Below, one piece after another: positions 1-8,700 of a stretch of 25,683 bases of DNA. A program made the translations under genes and the position numbers. The first letter of the stretch is position 1. Each line of letters starts with the position of its first letter. This stretch comes from Syntrophomonadaceae bacterium (GTDB lineage Bacteria > Bacillota > Dethiobacteria > PWVN01): assembly GCA_007136165.1 (NCBI GenBank), contig SLHK01000121.1:1-25683 (forward strand), read 5' to 3'. The notes beneath the pieces were generated by a model. The model saw only the letters and a program-made list of their open reading frames with translations, was not told the DNA's origin and made no database searches.

Positions 1-654
1 CCCCGCCTCCATCATTTTGTCCACCCTCTCTTCGATGCGGCTGTACAGTTCCTCCCGGGGCCGGTTGATGCCGATGACCAGGGACTTGTAATCCGGCTTC
101 TGGGACTTTGTGTCCAGCACCTGCCGGTGGATGGGTTTTCCCGTCAGGTAAAAGACTTCCAGGGCCCGGATGGTCCTCCTGAGGTCGTGGGGGTGGATGT
201 TGGCGGCGCTTTCCGGGTCCAGGTCCTTAAGTTTCCGGTAGAGGGCGCCGGAACCCCCCTCCTTCGCCTCCCGGGCCAGCCGGGCCCGTATGTCCGGGGT
301 TTTCGACCCGGGGCTGAACCGGTAGTTGTAGACCACGGCGTTAAAATAAAGGCCTGTCCCTCCCACCAGCAGCGGCAAATTCCCCTTTTTGGCCACCTCT
401 GCGATGGCCTCCCCGGCCTCCTTCTGGTAGCGGGACACATTGTAGTCCACCGTGGGTTCCACCACATCCACCAGGTGGTGGGGGACCTGCTCCCTTTCCT
501 TCAGGGTGGGCTTGGCCGTCCCGATGTCCAGGTGGCGGTAAACCTGCATGGAGTCGGCGGAGATGATTTCGCCGTGCAGGCGCAGGGCAACTTCTATGGC
601 CAGGGCTGTTTTTCCCACCGCCGTGGGGCCGGCAACGGCCAGTAAGGGTATCAT
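1..654 (-). CDS. miaA: tRNA dimethylallyltransferase MiaA, 3' end cut by the window
   Basis: MiaA transfers a dimethylallyl group to N6 of A37 in tRNAs reading UNN codons; MiaB, encoded four genes earlier in this block, then methylthiolates the same base. The frame is open from an ATG at 654 to the window edge, giving 218 residues of a protein usually about 310 long. Visible hallmarks are the N-terminal P-loop GPTAVGKT (residues 9-16), DSMQVYRHLDIGTAKP with the catalytic Asp, the substrate-loop motif VGGTGLYFNAV, and HPHDLRRTIRALEV, which is typical of MiaA. A GAGGTG ribosome binding site lies just upstream. The start is 8 bp after the mutL stop, so it is probably cotranscribed with mutS-mutL. 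The order miaB-mutS-mutL-miaA is common in Firmicutes, often followed by hfq, which would lie outside the window. No frameshift is seen. Confidence 0.96.
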   Translation of the reverse strand, partial: MIPLLAVAGPTAVGKTALAIEVALRLHGEIISADSMQVYRHLDIGTAKPTLKEREQVPHHLVDVVEPTVDYNVSRYQKEAGEAIAEVAKKGNLPLLVGGTGLYFNAVVYNYRFSPGSKTPDIRARLAREAKEGGSGALYRKLKDLDPESAANIHPHDLRRTIRALEVFYLTGKPIHRQVLDTKSQKPDYKSLVIGINRPREELYSRIEERVDKMMEAG

Positions 655-662
655 AAGGCACC

Positions 663-2426
663 TCAAGATGTACGCAGAAATTTTTTGGCAATTTCACCTT
701 TGGGTATGATCATGACCGCCGGGCGCCCGTGGGGGCAGCTGGAGCTTTGCAGGTGTTGAAACTCATGGACCAGGGTTTCCATCTCCCCCTCCGTCAGCTT
801 TTCCCCGGCCTTCACCGCTGCCTTGCAGGCCATGACCTTGTAAATGGCTTCCTTGAAACCTGCGCGGGATTGGTCTGTCTCGTCTCTCAAGATCTCTTCC
901 ACCATATCCCGGATCAGGTGAAAGGTATAAATCTTATGGATGAAGACGGGTATGGACCGCAGCAGGAAGGTGCCCCGGCCGAACTCCTCAAAGTGAAAGC
1001 CGGCTTCCCGGAAGGAGGGCAGCTGCTCCTTGAAAGACTCCACCAGGTCCCTGTCCACCTCGATTACATTGGGGATGACCTGTTGGACCTGGACCTGCGC
1101 CCTCTCCTCCTCCTTGTACTGTTCGTAAAGGATCCTTTCGTGGGCGGCATGCTGATCCATGAAGGCTACGTTGGCTTCCCCGTCCTCGTAGATGATATAG
1201 CTTTGGCTAAACTGGCCGATGATGCGGACCCCTCCCGGGGAGGGCTTATTCACCGGCATCTGTTTCCCTTCCTTTTCCCCTTCCTGGCCGCTCAAAAAGG
1301 CTATATTCTGTTTGCTTGAAAATATATTATACTCTTTTTTGCTTTCATTTATCTCCTTGAAGGGAAATATCTCGTCTTGAACAACATCTTTGGGTGAGCC
1401 GGGCAAGATATCGGGAAAGGTAAAGCGGTTGACGAGATTACTGTCGGACAGGGTTTTACGGATGGAGTCCTTGAGGAGGGCAAATATTTCGTTTTCCGTC
1501 TGGAAGCGGACCTGCCTCTTGGTGGGGTGGACATTCACATCCACCTTGGCCGGGTCTATATCAATGTTAATTACACATACAGGATAGCGGTCCTTGGGCA
1601 GTATGGTATAGTAGGCCTCTTCCACGGCCCGGTTCAGCAGGTTGTTCTGCACGTAGCGCTGGTTGACAAAAAAAGTCTGGTGATATTTGTTGTTCCGGCA
1701 GAAGACGGGTTTGGCCAGGTACCCCTCGGCCGTGAAAAACTCCCCCCTGTACCGGTACTGGATAAAGCTGTCCATGTGGTTGAGGCCGTAGACCTGGGCC
1801 AGAACCCCCAGGAGGTTGCCGTTCCCGGAGGTGGAGAAGGTTTTGCGGCCCTCCATGGTCAGGGAAAAGGAGATATCAGGGTAGGCCATGGCCAGGCGGT
1901 AGATAAGGTTGCTGACCCGGCCACCCTCCCGGGAGGTGGATTTAATAAACTTCAGCCGTCCCGGAGTGTTGAAGAAAAGGTCATTTACCTTCACCATGGT
2001 CCCCGCAGGGGAACCAATATCCTCAATCTTTTGTATGTCTCCCGCCTCTGCCTGCAGGAGGGTCCCGGAAAGGTCTTCCTCCCGCCGGGAGATCAGGGTA
2101 AGGCGGGATACCGAGGCGATGCTGGCCAGGGCCTCGCCCCGAAAGCCCAGGGTAAAGAGGCGGTTTAAATCCTCGGCCCTTTCAATTTTACTGGTGGCAT
2201 GCCGGGCCAGGGCCAGGGGCAGGTCCTCCGCCGCCATCCCCTCGCCGTTGTCCGTTACGCCGATTTCCTTAAGGCCCCCCTCCCTTACCTTGATATCGAT
2301 GCGGGTACTTTCGGCATCGATGGAGTTTTCCACCAGTTCCTTGATGACGGAGACGGGCCTCTCGATAACTTCGCCGGCGGCAATCTGGTTGCTGGTCAGT
2401 TTGTCCAACACTTTGATTTTAACCAT
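663..2426 (-). CDS. mutL: DNA mismatch repair protein MutL with endonuclease motifs
   Basis: MutL couples MutS mismatch recognition to strand incision. The 587-residue protein has the N-terminal GHKL ATPase: KELVENSIDA with the catalytic Glu near residue 30, DNGEGM at 59-64 and GFRGEAL at 94-100. The C-terminal half carries the latent endonuclease signature: DQHAAHE at 424-430, an ACK motif near 533 and CPHGRP at 564-569. It should therefore be a nicking MutL, as in Bacillus, rather than the endonuclease-free E. coli type that works with MutH (family knowledge). The middle, about residues 330-400, is a low-conservation linker. The ATG start lies inside the last codons of mutS (8-bp overlap), which indicates translational coupling. 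The length is ordinary for the family and no key residue is missing. Confidence 0.97.
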   Translation of the reverse strand: MVKIKVLDKLTSNQIAAGEVIERPVSVIKELVENSIDAESTRIDIKVREGGLKEIGVTDNGEGMAAEDLPLALARHATSKIERAEDLNRLFTLGFRGEALASIASVSRLTLISRREEDLSGTLLQAEAGDIQKIEDIGSPAGTMVKVNDLFFNTPGRLKFIKSTSREGGRVSNLIYRLAMAYPDISFSLTMEGRKTFSTSGNGNLLGVLAQVYGLNHMDSFIQYRYRGEFFTAEGYLAKPVFCRNNKYHQTFFVNQRYVQNNLLNRAVEEAYYTILPKDRYPVCVINIDIDPAKVDVNVHPTKRQVRFQTENEIFALLKDSIRKTLSDSNLVNRFTFPDILPGSPKDVVQDEIFPFKEINESKKEYNIFSSKQNIAFLSGQEGEKEGKQMPVNKPSPGGVRIIGQFSQSYIIYEDGEANVAFMDQHAAHERILYEQYKEEERAQVQVQQVIPNVIEVDRDLVESFKEQLPSFREAGFHFEEFGRGTFLLRSIPVFIHKIYTFHLIRDMVEEILRDETDQSRAGFKEAIYKVMACKAAVKAGEKLTEGEMETLVHEFQHLQSSSCPHGRPAVMIIPKGEIAKKFLRTS

Positions 2427-5061
2427 GTTTCTCTTCCTTCTCTTTCTCTTTCTTTTTCAGTTCCAGCTGGAGTTCATGGACCATCTGCATGACTTCCAGG
2501 GGTGTCAGGGTCATCAAATCCAGGTTCTTGATCTTTTTCTCCACCCGGCTGAGATCCTGCTCCACGGAAAAAAGGTCCAACTGCTTCTCCTGCAGGGCCT
2601 CAAAAGCCCTGACCTTCCCCGTCTTTTTAGGTTTTGGGCCAGGAGATGCCAGTTTTTTGTCTTCCAGGTTTTTAAGCATAACCCGGGCCTCGTTAATAAG
2701 TTCTGCGGGAAGGCCGGCCAGCCTGGCCACCTGAATTCCGTAACTCCTGCTGGCGGCGCCGGGGATGACCTTGCGTAAAAAGACCACGTCTTCCCCCCGC
2801 TCTTTCACCGCAATGTTGTAGTTCTTGACTCCCGGAAGCCTTTGTTCCAGGGCTGTCAGCTCGTGGTAGTGGGTGGCGAAGAGGGTTTTGGCCCCCAAAT
2901 GCCGGTGGATAAAGTTGGTGGTGGCCCAGGCAATGCTGACACCGTCGTAGGTGCTGGTTCCCCGGCCCACTTCGTCCAGGATCACCAGGCTGCGGGCGGT
3001 GGCGTTTTTCAGGATGTTGGCCACCTCGTTCATCTCCACCATGAAGGTGCTCTGCCCCCCTACCAGGTCGTCGGCGGCCCCCACCCGGGTAAAAATCCTG
3101 TCCACGATACCTATCCTGGCCTTCCGGGCGGGGATGAAACAGCCCATCTGGGCCATGAGGACCAGGAGGGCGCTCTGCCGCAGGTAAGTGGACTTCCCTG
3201 CCATGTTGGGCCCCGTCAGCAGGATAATATTCTGACCGCCCCCCAGGGAAAGGTCGTTTTCCACGAAGAACTGGTCCGGCAGCACCTGTTCCACCACCGG
3301 GTGCCGGCCGCCCTCGATGTGAATTTCCTCCCCGTGGTCCAGTTCGGGCTTGATGTACCCGTATTCCTGGGAGACCAGGGCAAAGCTTAAGAGACAGTCC
3401 ACTTCCGCCAGGATTTCACCGGTTTCCTGGATGCTGTCGGTCTCGGCGGCAATATCTTTTCTGAGGTCTTGAAAGAGCCGGTACTCCAGTTCCTGGCTCC
3501 GGTCTTCCGCCCTGAGGATGATGTCCTCTTTTTCCTTTAGGGGCTCTGAGATAAACCGTTCGGCGTTGACCAGGGTTTGCTTGCGGATGTAGTCCGCCGG
3601 GGCCATATCCAGGTTGGCTTTTGTGATCTCGATGTAGTAGCCGAAGACCTTGTTGTAGCGGACCTTTAAGGACTTAATCCCCGTCCTTTCCCGCTCTTTG
3701 GTTTCAAAATCCGCCAGCCAGCGGCGGCTGTCCCGGGAGATGCCCCGCAGTTCGTCCAAATCGGCGTTGTAACCGCTGCGGATGATGCCGCCTTCCTTGA
3801 GGGCCAGGGGAGGGTTGTCCACCACCGCCCGGGACATCTTCTCTATCAGCTCACCCTGCAGGGCGATTCTCTCACCTAAATGCTTCAAGCTGACGCTCTC
3901 AAGGAGGGCTTCCCGGATGGCAGGCAAAAGAAGCAGGGTGTTTTTCAGGGCCACCACATCCCGGGGGCTGCAGGTGCCCATGGCAATGCGGGAAATAAGC
4001 CGCTTAAGGTCGTAGGCTTCCTTGAGGCTGCTGCTGACGACGCTTTTAAGCTTCAAGTTCTCAGAGAATTCCTCCACCGCCGCCTGCCTTAAGAGGATTC
4101 TCTCTTTATTTATCAGGGGCTGTTCCAGCCACCTCTTTAAGAGGCGGCCTCCCATGGAGGTGCTGGTTTTATCCAAAACCCAAAGGAGAGACCCGTAGCG
4201 TTTCCCCTCCCTCAGGCTGCTGGTCAGTTCCAGGTTTTTACGGGATATGGAATCCAGGAGCATGTATTCCTCGGGGCTGTAAAGGCGCACCTTTTTGATA
4301 TGGCTCATGTCTCCCGAGTTTTCCTTAAGGTATGCCAGGAGCGCCCCGGCGGCGCAGGTAACGGCGGGGTAGTCCGAAAGGCCTATGGCTTCCAGGGACA
4401 AACAATTAAAGTGCCGGAGGATGCTCTCTTCCCCCTTTTTTAAGCTGAAGCTTAACCGGGGGCGGTAATTTATCAAAGCTTTGCCTTTAACTTTTAAAAA
4501 GTCAGCTTCTTTCTGCAGCTCTTCCGGCACCAGGGCCTCGGCGGCCCCCATGCGCTGAAGCTCCTCCAGGGCTTTTTCCCGGGCCGCTGCCGGGGCGAAT
4601 TCCGCCGCCATCAGCTCTCCCGTGGAAACGTCCACGGTGGCCAGCCCCCACCTGTCCTGGTAACCGGCCAGGGCCAGGAGAAAGTTATTCTCTTTTTCCC
4701 TCAGCATGGCCTGTTCCACCAGGGTGCCGGGGGTGATTACCCGGACCACCTCCCGTTTCACCAGGCCTTTGGCCGTCCGGGGGTCCTCCACCTGCTCGCA
4801 GATGGCTACCTTGTACCCCTTTTCGATGAGGCGGGAGATATAGTTTTCAGCGGCATGGTAAGGCACGCCCGCCAGGGGCACATGGTTGTCCTTCCCCGTC
4901 TCCCGGGAGGTCAGGGTGATCTCCAGCTCCCGGGCCGCCGTTTTGGCGTCTTCGAAGAACATCTCGTAAAAATCCCCCACGCGAAAGAAGAGGATTTTAT
5001 CCCCGTGGTCTTCCTTTATCTTACGGTACTGCCTGATCATCGGCGTTTCATTTTCCGGCAA
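2419..5061 (-). CDS. mutS: DNA mismatch repair protein MutS
   Basis: MutS recognises base mismatches and small loops and recruits MutL in an ATP-dependent way. The 880-residue protein has the mismatch-binding FYEMFFEDA motif near the N-terminus, with the Phe that stacks on the mismatch, and the family's connector and lever regions. The ATPase has Walker A GPNMAGKST at 617-625, DEVGRGTSTYDG (Walker B and signature) and the FATHYHEL motif. The C-terminus ends in a highly charged Lys/Glu tail. The start is TTG at 5061: a strong GGAGGGG site lies 7 nt upstream. The in-frame ATG at 5040 (codon 8) has no comparable site. The gene lies 36 bp after miaB and overlaps mutL by 8 bp. It is a MutS1-type protein of normal size. 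Confidence 0.97.
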   Translation of the reverse strand: MPENETPMIRQYRKIKEDHGDKILFFRVGDFYEMFFEDAKTAARELEITLTSRETGKDNHVPLAGVPYHAAENYISRLIEKGYKVAICEQVEDPRTAKGLVKREVVRVITPGTLVEQAMLREKENNFLLALAGYQDRWGLATVDVSTGELMAAEFAPAAAREKALEELQRMGAAEALVPEELQKEADFLKVKGKALINYRPRLSFSLKKGEESILRHFNCLSLEAIGLSDYPAVTCAAGALLAYLKENSGDMSHIKKVRLYSPEEYMLLDSISRKNLELTSSLREGKRYGSLLWVLDKTSTSMGGRLLKRWLEQPLINKERILLRQAAVEEFSENLKLKSVVSSSLKEAYDLKRLISRIAMGTCSPRDVVALKNTLLLLPAIREALLESVSLKHLGERIALQGELIEKMSRAVVDNPPLALKEGGIIRSGYNADLDELRGISRDSRRWLADFETKERERTGIKSLKVRYNKVFGYYIEITKANLDMAPADYIRKQTLVNAERFISEPLKEKEDIILRAEDRSQELEYRLFQDLRKDIAAETDSIQETGEILAEVDCLLSFALVSQEYGYIKPELDHGEEIHIEGGRHPVVEQVLPDQFFVENDLSLGGGQNIILLTGPNMAGKSTYLRQSALLVLMAQMGCFIPARKARIGIVDRIFTRVGAADDLVGGQSTFMVEMNEVANILKNATARSLVILDEVGRGTSTYDGVSIAWATTNFIHRHLGAKTLFATHYHELTALEQRLPGVKNYNIAVKERGEDVVFLRKVIPGAASRSYGIQVARLAGLPAELINEARVMLKNLEDKKLASPGPKPKKTGKVRAFEALQEKQLDLFSVEQDLSRVEKKIKNLDLMTLTPLEVMQMVHELQLELKKKEKEKEEKHG

Positions 5062-5097
5062 ACTATCCCCTCCGGTATTCCTCTGCTCCCCGTAAAC

Positions 5098-6432
5098 TTA
5101 CAATTGGCCCGTAAGGCTCCAGGTTTGGGCCTCTTTGACCGTCACCTCCACAAATTGGCCAATCAAGTCCCGGCTCCCCTGAAAGTTAACCACCTTGTGG
5201 GTCCGGGTCCTGCCCGTCAGCTCTCCCCCGGCGTTTTTGCTCTCCCCCTCCACCAGCACCTCCATTTTCTGCCCCAAAAGGCCCCGGTTGATTTCCAGGC
5301 TGATGGCATTTTGTTCCTCTATCAAGCGGTAGATCCGCTCCTTCTTCACCTGCTGCTTAACCTGGCCGGGCATATTGGCCGCCGGGGTCCCCCGGCGGGG
5401 GGAGTAGATGAAGGTGAAGGCGGCGTCAAACCGGATTTCCCGGACCAGGTCCAGGGTTTCCTGGAAATCCGCTTCCGTTTCGCCGGGAAAGCCGACGATG
5501 AAGTCGGTGGTGATGGAGGCGCCGGGGATTTCCCGGCGCACTTTGTGCACCAGGTCCCGGTAGTGTTCCCGGGTGTACCCCCGGTTCATCTTCTTTAGGA
5601 TGCCGTTGCTCCCCGCCTGGACGGGCAGGTGGAAGTGCTCGCACACTTTTTCTGCATCCCGGATTATCTCCACCAGATGGGGCGTGAAATCCCGGGGGTG
5701 GGACGTCATGTACCTGAACCTCCCGATGCCTTCCACTTCCTCCAGGGCCAAAAGAAGCCCGGCAAAGGAGGTGCCGTCCTGCAAATCCCTGCCGTAAGAG
5801 TTCACGTTTTGGCCCAGGAGGGTGACTTCGACGAACCCTTTCCCGGCCAGTTCCTCTATTTCCGCCACAATATCTTTAACCTGTCTGCTCCTTTCCCTTC
5901 CCCGCACATAGGGAACGATGCAGTAAGAGCAGAAGTTGTTGCACCCGTAAGTTATGTTGACCCAGGCTTTAAGTTTGCTGCGGCGGTAAAGGGGCAGCCC
6001 CTCCACCACCGGCCCCTCCCCTTCCCAGATATCCAGGACCGTTTCCTTTTCCCCCAGGGCCCTGTCCAAAAGTTCGGGGAACCGGCTCAGGTTGTGGGTG
6101 CCGATGACCATATCCACATAGGGGTAGCGGCTCTTGATTTTTTTCCCCACTTCCTCCTGCTGGGGCATGCAACCCGCCACCACGATGAGCATGTCGGGGT
6201 TGTCCTCTTTGAACTTCTTCAATTTGCCCAGCTTCCCGTACACCTTCTCCTCCGCCTTCTGGCGCACGGCGCAGGTATTCAAGATCATCAAGTCGGCCTT
6301 TTGGGGGTCTCCCGTTTCTTTGTAACCCCGCTCTTCCAGGTAGCCGGCGATAATCTCGGCGTCCCGCTCGTTCATCTGGCAGCCGAATACGGACAGGTGG
6401 TATGTCTTTGCTTTTTCTGGCAGCTTTTCCAA
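5098..6432 (-). CDS. miaB: tRNA 2-methylthio-N6-isopentenyladenosine synthase MiaB
   Basis: MiaB is a radical-SAM methylthiotransferase that converts i6A37 to ms2i6A37 in tRNA, acting after MiaA. The 444 residues show three parts. The N-terminal MTTase domain has cysteines at 18, 54 and 88 that bind the auxiliary [4Fe-4S] cluster (FGCQMN, NTCAVR, AGCMPQ). The radical-SAM motif CNNFCSYC has its cysteines at 164, 168 and 171 and is followed by PYVRGRERSR, which marks MiaB rather than MtaB or RimO. A C-terminal TRAM domain follows. The TTG start has a GGAGTGA site 7 nt upstream. A sigma-A-like promoter lies 34-61 bp upstream, so this is probably the first gene of a miaB-mutS-mutL-miaA transcript. 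Confidence 0.96.
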   Translation of the reverse strand: MEKLPEKAKTYHLSVFGCQMNERDAEIIAGYLEERGYKETGDPQKADLMILNTCAVRQKAEEKVYGKLGKLKKFKEDNPDMLIVVAGCMPQQEEVGKKIKSRYPYVDMVIGTHNLSRFPELLDRALGEKETVLDIWEGEGPVVEGLPLYRRSKLKAWVNITYGCNNFCSYCIVPYVRGRERSRQVKDIVAEIEELAGKGFVEVTLLGQNVNSYGRDLQDGTSFAGLLLALEEVEGIGRFRYMTSHPRDFTPHLVEIIRDAEKVCEHFHLPVQAGSNGILKKMNRGYTREHYRDLVHKVRREIPGASITTDFIVGFPGETEADFQETLDLVREIRFDAAFTFIYSPRRGTPAANMPGQVKQQVKKERIYRLIEEQNAISLEINRGLLGQKMEVLVEGESKNAGGELTGRTRTHKVVNFQGSRDLIGQFVEVTVKEAQTWSLTGQL

Positions 6433-6465
6433 TCCAGGTTCACTCCAATATTATGTATCGTTACC

Positions 6466-6493
6466 ATTGTAATATAATTTTGCCAAAAAGCAA
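6466..6493 (-). promoter_or_regulatory. Putative sigma-A promoter of miaB-mutS-mutL-miaA
   Basis: On the minus strand TTGCTT (-35, 6488-6493) is separated by 16 bp from TACAAT (-10, 6466-6471), which matches the -10 consensus at five of six positions. It lies in the 80-bp gap between the small membrane-protein gene and miaB. It is a sequence match only; the -35 is weak and the spacer is 1 bp short of optimal. Confidence 0.45.
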
Positions 6494-6512
6494 AGCTCAG
6501 TATCCTGTGACC

Positions 6513-6998
6513 TTATTTCCTGGGAAATAGAATGAGCCGGAAACCCCATAACACCAGGGCTGTGGGGGGCAGGTATGTGATATACAGGGATAGGCCCTCA
6601 GGGAGGAGGCCTATGTTGACGGCGAAAAAGAATAAGGCGACGAGGACGGTAATGGCTCCCGGTGCCAGGGCCCAGCGGTTGTAGGGGGTGAAGATGAGAA
6701 TGAGGAAAAAACCCAGGCCGGGGAGGAGAATAAACAAGGGCCAGTAGATGTCCATATTTAAGCCCATGGTGGTTATGTAGAGGATTAGCCCGGAGGCCAG
6801 CAGGAAGCTGCCGGGGTAAACGGCCCACTCCAGGCGGGTTAAAAGAAAGAGGGCCAGAAAAAGGCCTCCGGTAAAAACCATAAAGAGGTTCCCCGTTTCA
6901 CCGATAAAAAATCCTGCCAGAATGGCATAAAAGTAGGCTCCCAGCAGCAGGAAAAAAAGGCCGCTGCCCAGGGATGACCTTTTCCGCTGTTTTGCCAA
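6513..6998 (-). CDS. Small multi-spanning membrane protein of unknown function (161 aa)
   Basis: I do not recognise a characterised family. The protein begins with a short basic stretch (MAKQRKRSS), then has about five or six hydrophobic helices with few charges and ends in a short basic tail (FPRK). The layout resembles the small uncharacterised integral membrane proteins common in Firmicutes, but that is only a general likeness. The start is TTG at 6998, supported by a near-perfect AAAGGAGG site 8 nt upstream. It lies downstream of the terminator that closes the decarboxylase unit and upstream of the miaB promoter, so it may be expressed alone. No catalytic motif, cysteine pair or signal peptidase site is visible. 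The good ribosome binding site and continuous hydrophobic pattern support a real gene. Confidence 0.75.
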   Translation of the reverse strand: MAKQRKRSSLGSGLFFLLLGAYFYAILAGFFIGETGNLFMVFTGGLFLALFLLTRLEWAVYPGSFLLASGLILYITTMGLNMDIYWPLFILLPGLGFFLILIFTPYNRWALAPGAITVLVALFFFAVNIGLLPEGLSLYITYLPPTALVLWGFRLILFPRK

Positions 6999-7053
6999 GG
7001 GCCTTACCTCCTTTACCCGGGAATATGTTCCGCTTCAGCCGGGAAAAACCTAT

Positions 7054-7098
7054 AAATAATAGACAGGAAGGCAGGAGAACCCTGCCCCTCTGCCTTCC
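7054..7098 (-). terminator. Intrinsic terminator after oadB
   Basis: A perfect 9-bp stem, GGAAGGCAG (7066-7074) with CTGCCTTCC (7090-7098), encloses a 15-nt loop. On the minus strand it is followed by a moderately T-rich tract (TGTCTATTATTT). It lies 57 bp past the oadB stop. The T tract is interrupted, so termination may be partial. Confidence 0.6.
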
Positions 7099-7155
7099 GA
7101 ATTGTAAAGGATGCTTTGTTCTGTTTTTCTAAGGGCTCTGTCTGCCAATACAATT

Positions 7156-8283
7156 TTAGAGTATGGACAACAAGATGCCGGCGGCGATGGCGGAACCGAT
7201 AACCCCCGCCACGTTGGGCCCCATGGCATGCATGAGCAGGAAGTTTTTTGGGTTGGCCTCCCGGCCTACGGTCTGGGATACCCGGGCGGCCATGGGAACG
7301 GCAGAGACCCCTGCCGAGCCTATCAGAGGGTTAACTTTGCCTCCCGAGAGTCTGTACATGATTTTACCCAGGATGACCCCTCCCGCCGTCCCCACGGCAA
7401 AGGCTGCCAGTCCCAGCACGATAATCTGGATGGTGGCCAGGGAAAGGAACATCTCCGCATTGGCTTTGCCTCCCACTGTCAGGCCCAGAAAGATAACTAC
7501 AATGTTATTGAGTTCGTTCTGCGCAGCCTTGCTCAAGCGCTCCGTAACTCCCGTCTCCCGCAGCAGGTTGCCGAACATGAGCATCCCCAGGAGGGGTACG
7601 GCTGCCGGCAAAAAGAGGCCGGTAATGATGATGACGGCGATGGGAAACAAAATTTTCTCCGTCTTGGAGACGGGCCTGAGCTGCTCCATTATTACTTCCC
7701 TTTCCTGCTTGGTGGTCAGGGCCTTCATGATGGGGGGTTGGATAATGGGCACCAGGGCCATATAGGAATAGGCGGCAATGGCTATGGACGGCAGCAGTTC
7801 AGGGGCAAGCCGGGAAGTTAGAAATATGGCCGTTGGGCCGTCGGCGCCGCCGATGATCCCGATGGAGCCGGCTTCTGCCGGAGAAAACCCCAACAGCAGG
7901 GCTCCCAGAAGGGTGGCAAAAATGCCGAACTGGGCTGCCGCCCCCAGCAGGAGAGTTTTGGGATTGGCGATCAGGGGCCCAAAATCCGTCAAAGCTCCCA
8001 CACCCAGGAAAATCAGGGGCGGATATATTCCCAGCTCGATTCCCAGGGCCAGGTAGTAAAAAAGTCCGCCTAGTTCTCCGGGGGTAGGGGGAGCCATAAG
8101 ATTGCCCAGGGGCAAATTGGCCAGTAGCATCCCGAAGCTTATGGGGATAAGCAGCAGGGGCTCATACTTTTTGACGATTCCCAAATACAGAAGAAAGCAG
8201 GCCAGGGCAATCATGATGGCATCCAGGTACGTTAAATTGGCATATCCCGTACTTTGGATAAATAAATGTATCTTATCAATCAC
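7156..8283 (-). CDS. Na+-translocating decarboxylase beta subunit (OadB/MmdB/GcdB family)
   Basis: This integral membrane subunit decarboxylates carboxybiotin and uses the energy to export Na+. The 375-residue protein is almost entirely hydrophobic, with about 9-11 helices. It contains the hallmark GIIGGADGPTAIFL segment, which carries the Asp essential for Na+ translocation in characterised homologues, and a late NFLLMHAMGPNVAGVIGSA segment typical of the family. The length matches MmdB/GcdB-type subunits. The GTG start at 8283 has a GGGAGA site about 7 nt upstream. The gene lies 18 bp after the biotin carrier gene. The substrate (oxaloacetate, methylmalonyl-CoA or glutaconyl-CoA) is set by the alpha subunit, which is absent here, so no specific symbol is given. 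In syntrophic Peptococcaceae methylmalonyl-CoA would be a natural guess (inference). Confidence 0.93.
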   Translation of the reverse strand: MIDKIHLFIQSTGYANLTYLDAIMIALACFLLYLGIVKKYEPLLLIPISFGMLLANLPLGNLMAPPTPGELGGLFYYLALGIELGIYPPLIFLGVGALTDFGPLIANPKTLLLGAAAQFGIFATLLGALLLGFSPAEAGSIGIIGGADGPTAIFLTSRLAPELLPSIAIAAYSYMALVPIIQPPIMKALTTKQEREVIMEQLRPVSKTEKILFPIAVIIITGLFLPAAVPLLGMLMFGNLLRETGVTERLSKAAQNELNNIVVIFLGLTVGGKANAEMFLSLATIQIIVLGLAAFAVGTAGGVILGKIMYRLSGGKVNPLIGSAGVSAVPMAARVSQTVGREANPKNFLLMHAMGPNVAGVIGSAIAAGILLSIL

Positions 8284-8301
8284 TTGGATCTCTCCCTTAG
8301 G

Positions 8302-8700
8302 CTATTCGATGGTAATTAAAAGATCTTCTGTATTTACGCTGGCCCCTTTGCTTATATGGATATCTTTCACGGTGCCCGTAAAGGGTGAAGATATTTCGTT
8401 TTCCATTTTCATGGCTTCCAGTACCAGGAGGGTTTGCCCTTCACTGACTTTATCCCCTTTGGAAACCTTTATGTCCAGAACGACTCCCGGCATGGGAGCA
8501 GGCACTTTCTTCCCTTCTCCGCCTCCCTGGGCCGGGGCATCCTGGGGCTTTGCCTCCGGGGGAGCCTGGGGTTTAGGCGCCGGGGCAGGCGCAGGATTTT
8601 CCTGTTTAACGGCCGGAGCGGGGCTGGTACTTTCCGACCCCATTTCTTCGACGGTGACATCATAGGATTTGCCGTTGACGGTTACTCTAAAACTTTTCAT
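8302..8700 (-). CDS. Biotin carboxyl carrier protein of a Na+-pumping decarboxylase
   Basis: This mobile subunit shuttles the carboxyl group from the carboxyltransferase to the beta subunit on a covalently bound biotin. Three parts are visible in 132 residues: an N-terminal beta-rich segment (1-27) like other MmdC/GcdC proteins, a Pro/Ala-rich flexible linker (about 28-62), and a biotinyl domain (65-132) with the canonical EAMKMEN motif, Lys98 being the biotinylation site. The start is ATG at 8700 with a GGGAGA site 7 nt upstream. It overlaps the oadG stop by 4 bp (ATGA) and is followed by oadB after 18 bp. The short stand-alone form with a Pro/Ala linker is that of methylmalonyl-CoA or glutaconyl-CoA decarboxylases, not of the large fused OadA. 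Confidence 0.95.
   Translation of the reverse strand: MKSFRVTVNGKSYDVTVEEMGSESTSPAPAVKQENPAPAPAPKPQAPPEAKPQDAPAQGGGEGKKVPAPMPGVVLDIKVSKGDKVSEGQTLLVLEAMKMENEISSPFTGTVKDIHISKGASVNTEDLLITIE

Noticed and set aside
1527..2778. Long plus-strand open frames opposite mutL, mutS, miaB and the antiporter genes
   Set aside because: They are antisense shadows caused by the codon bias of the minus-strand genes: no ribosome binding sites, low-complexity translations, no recognisable motifs.
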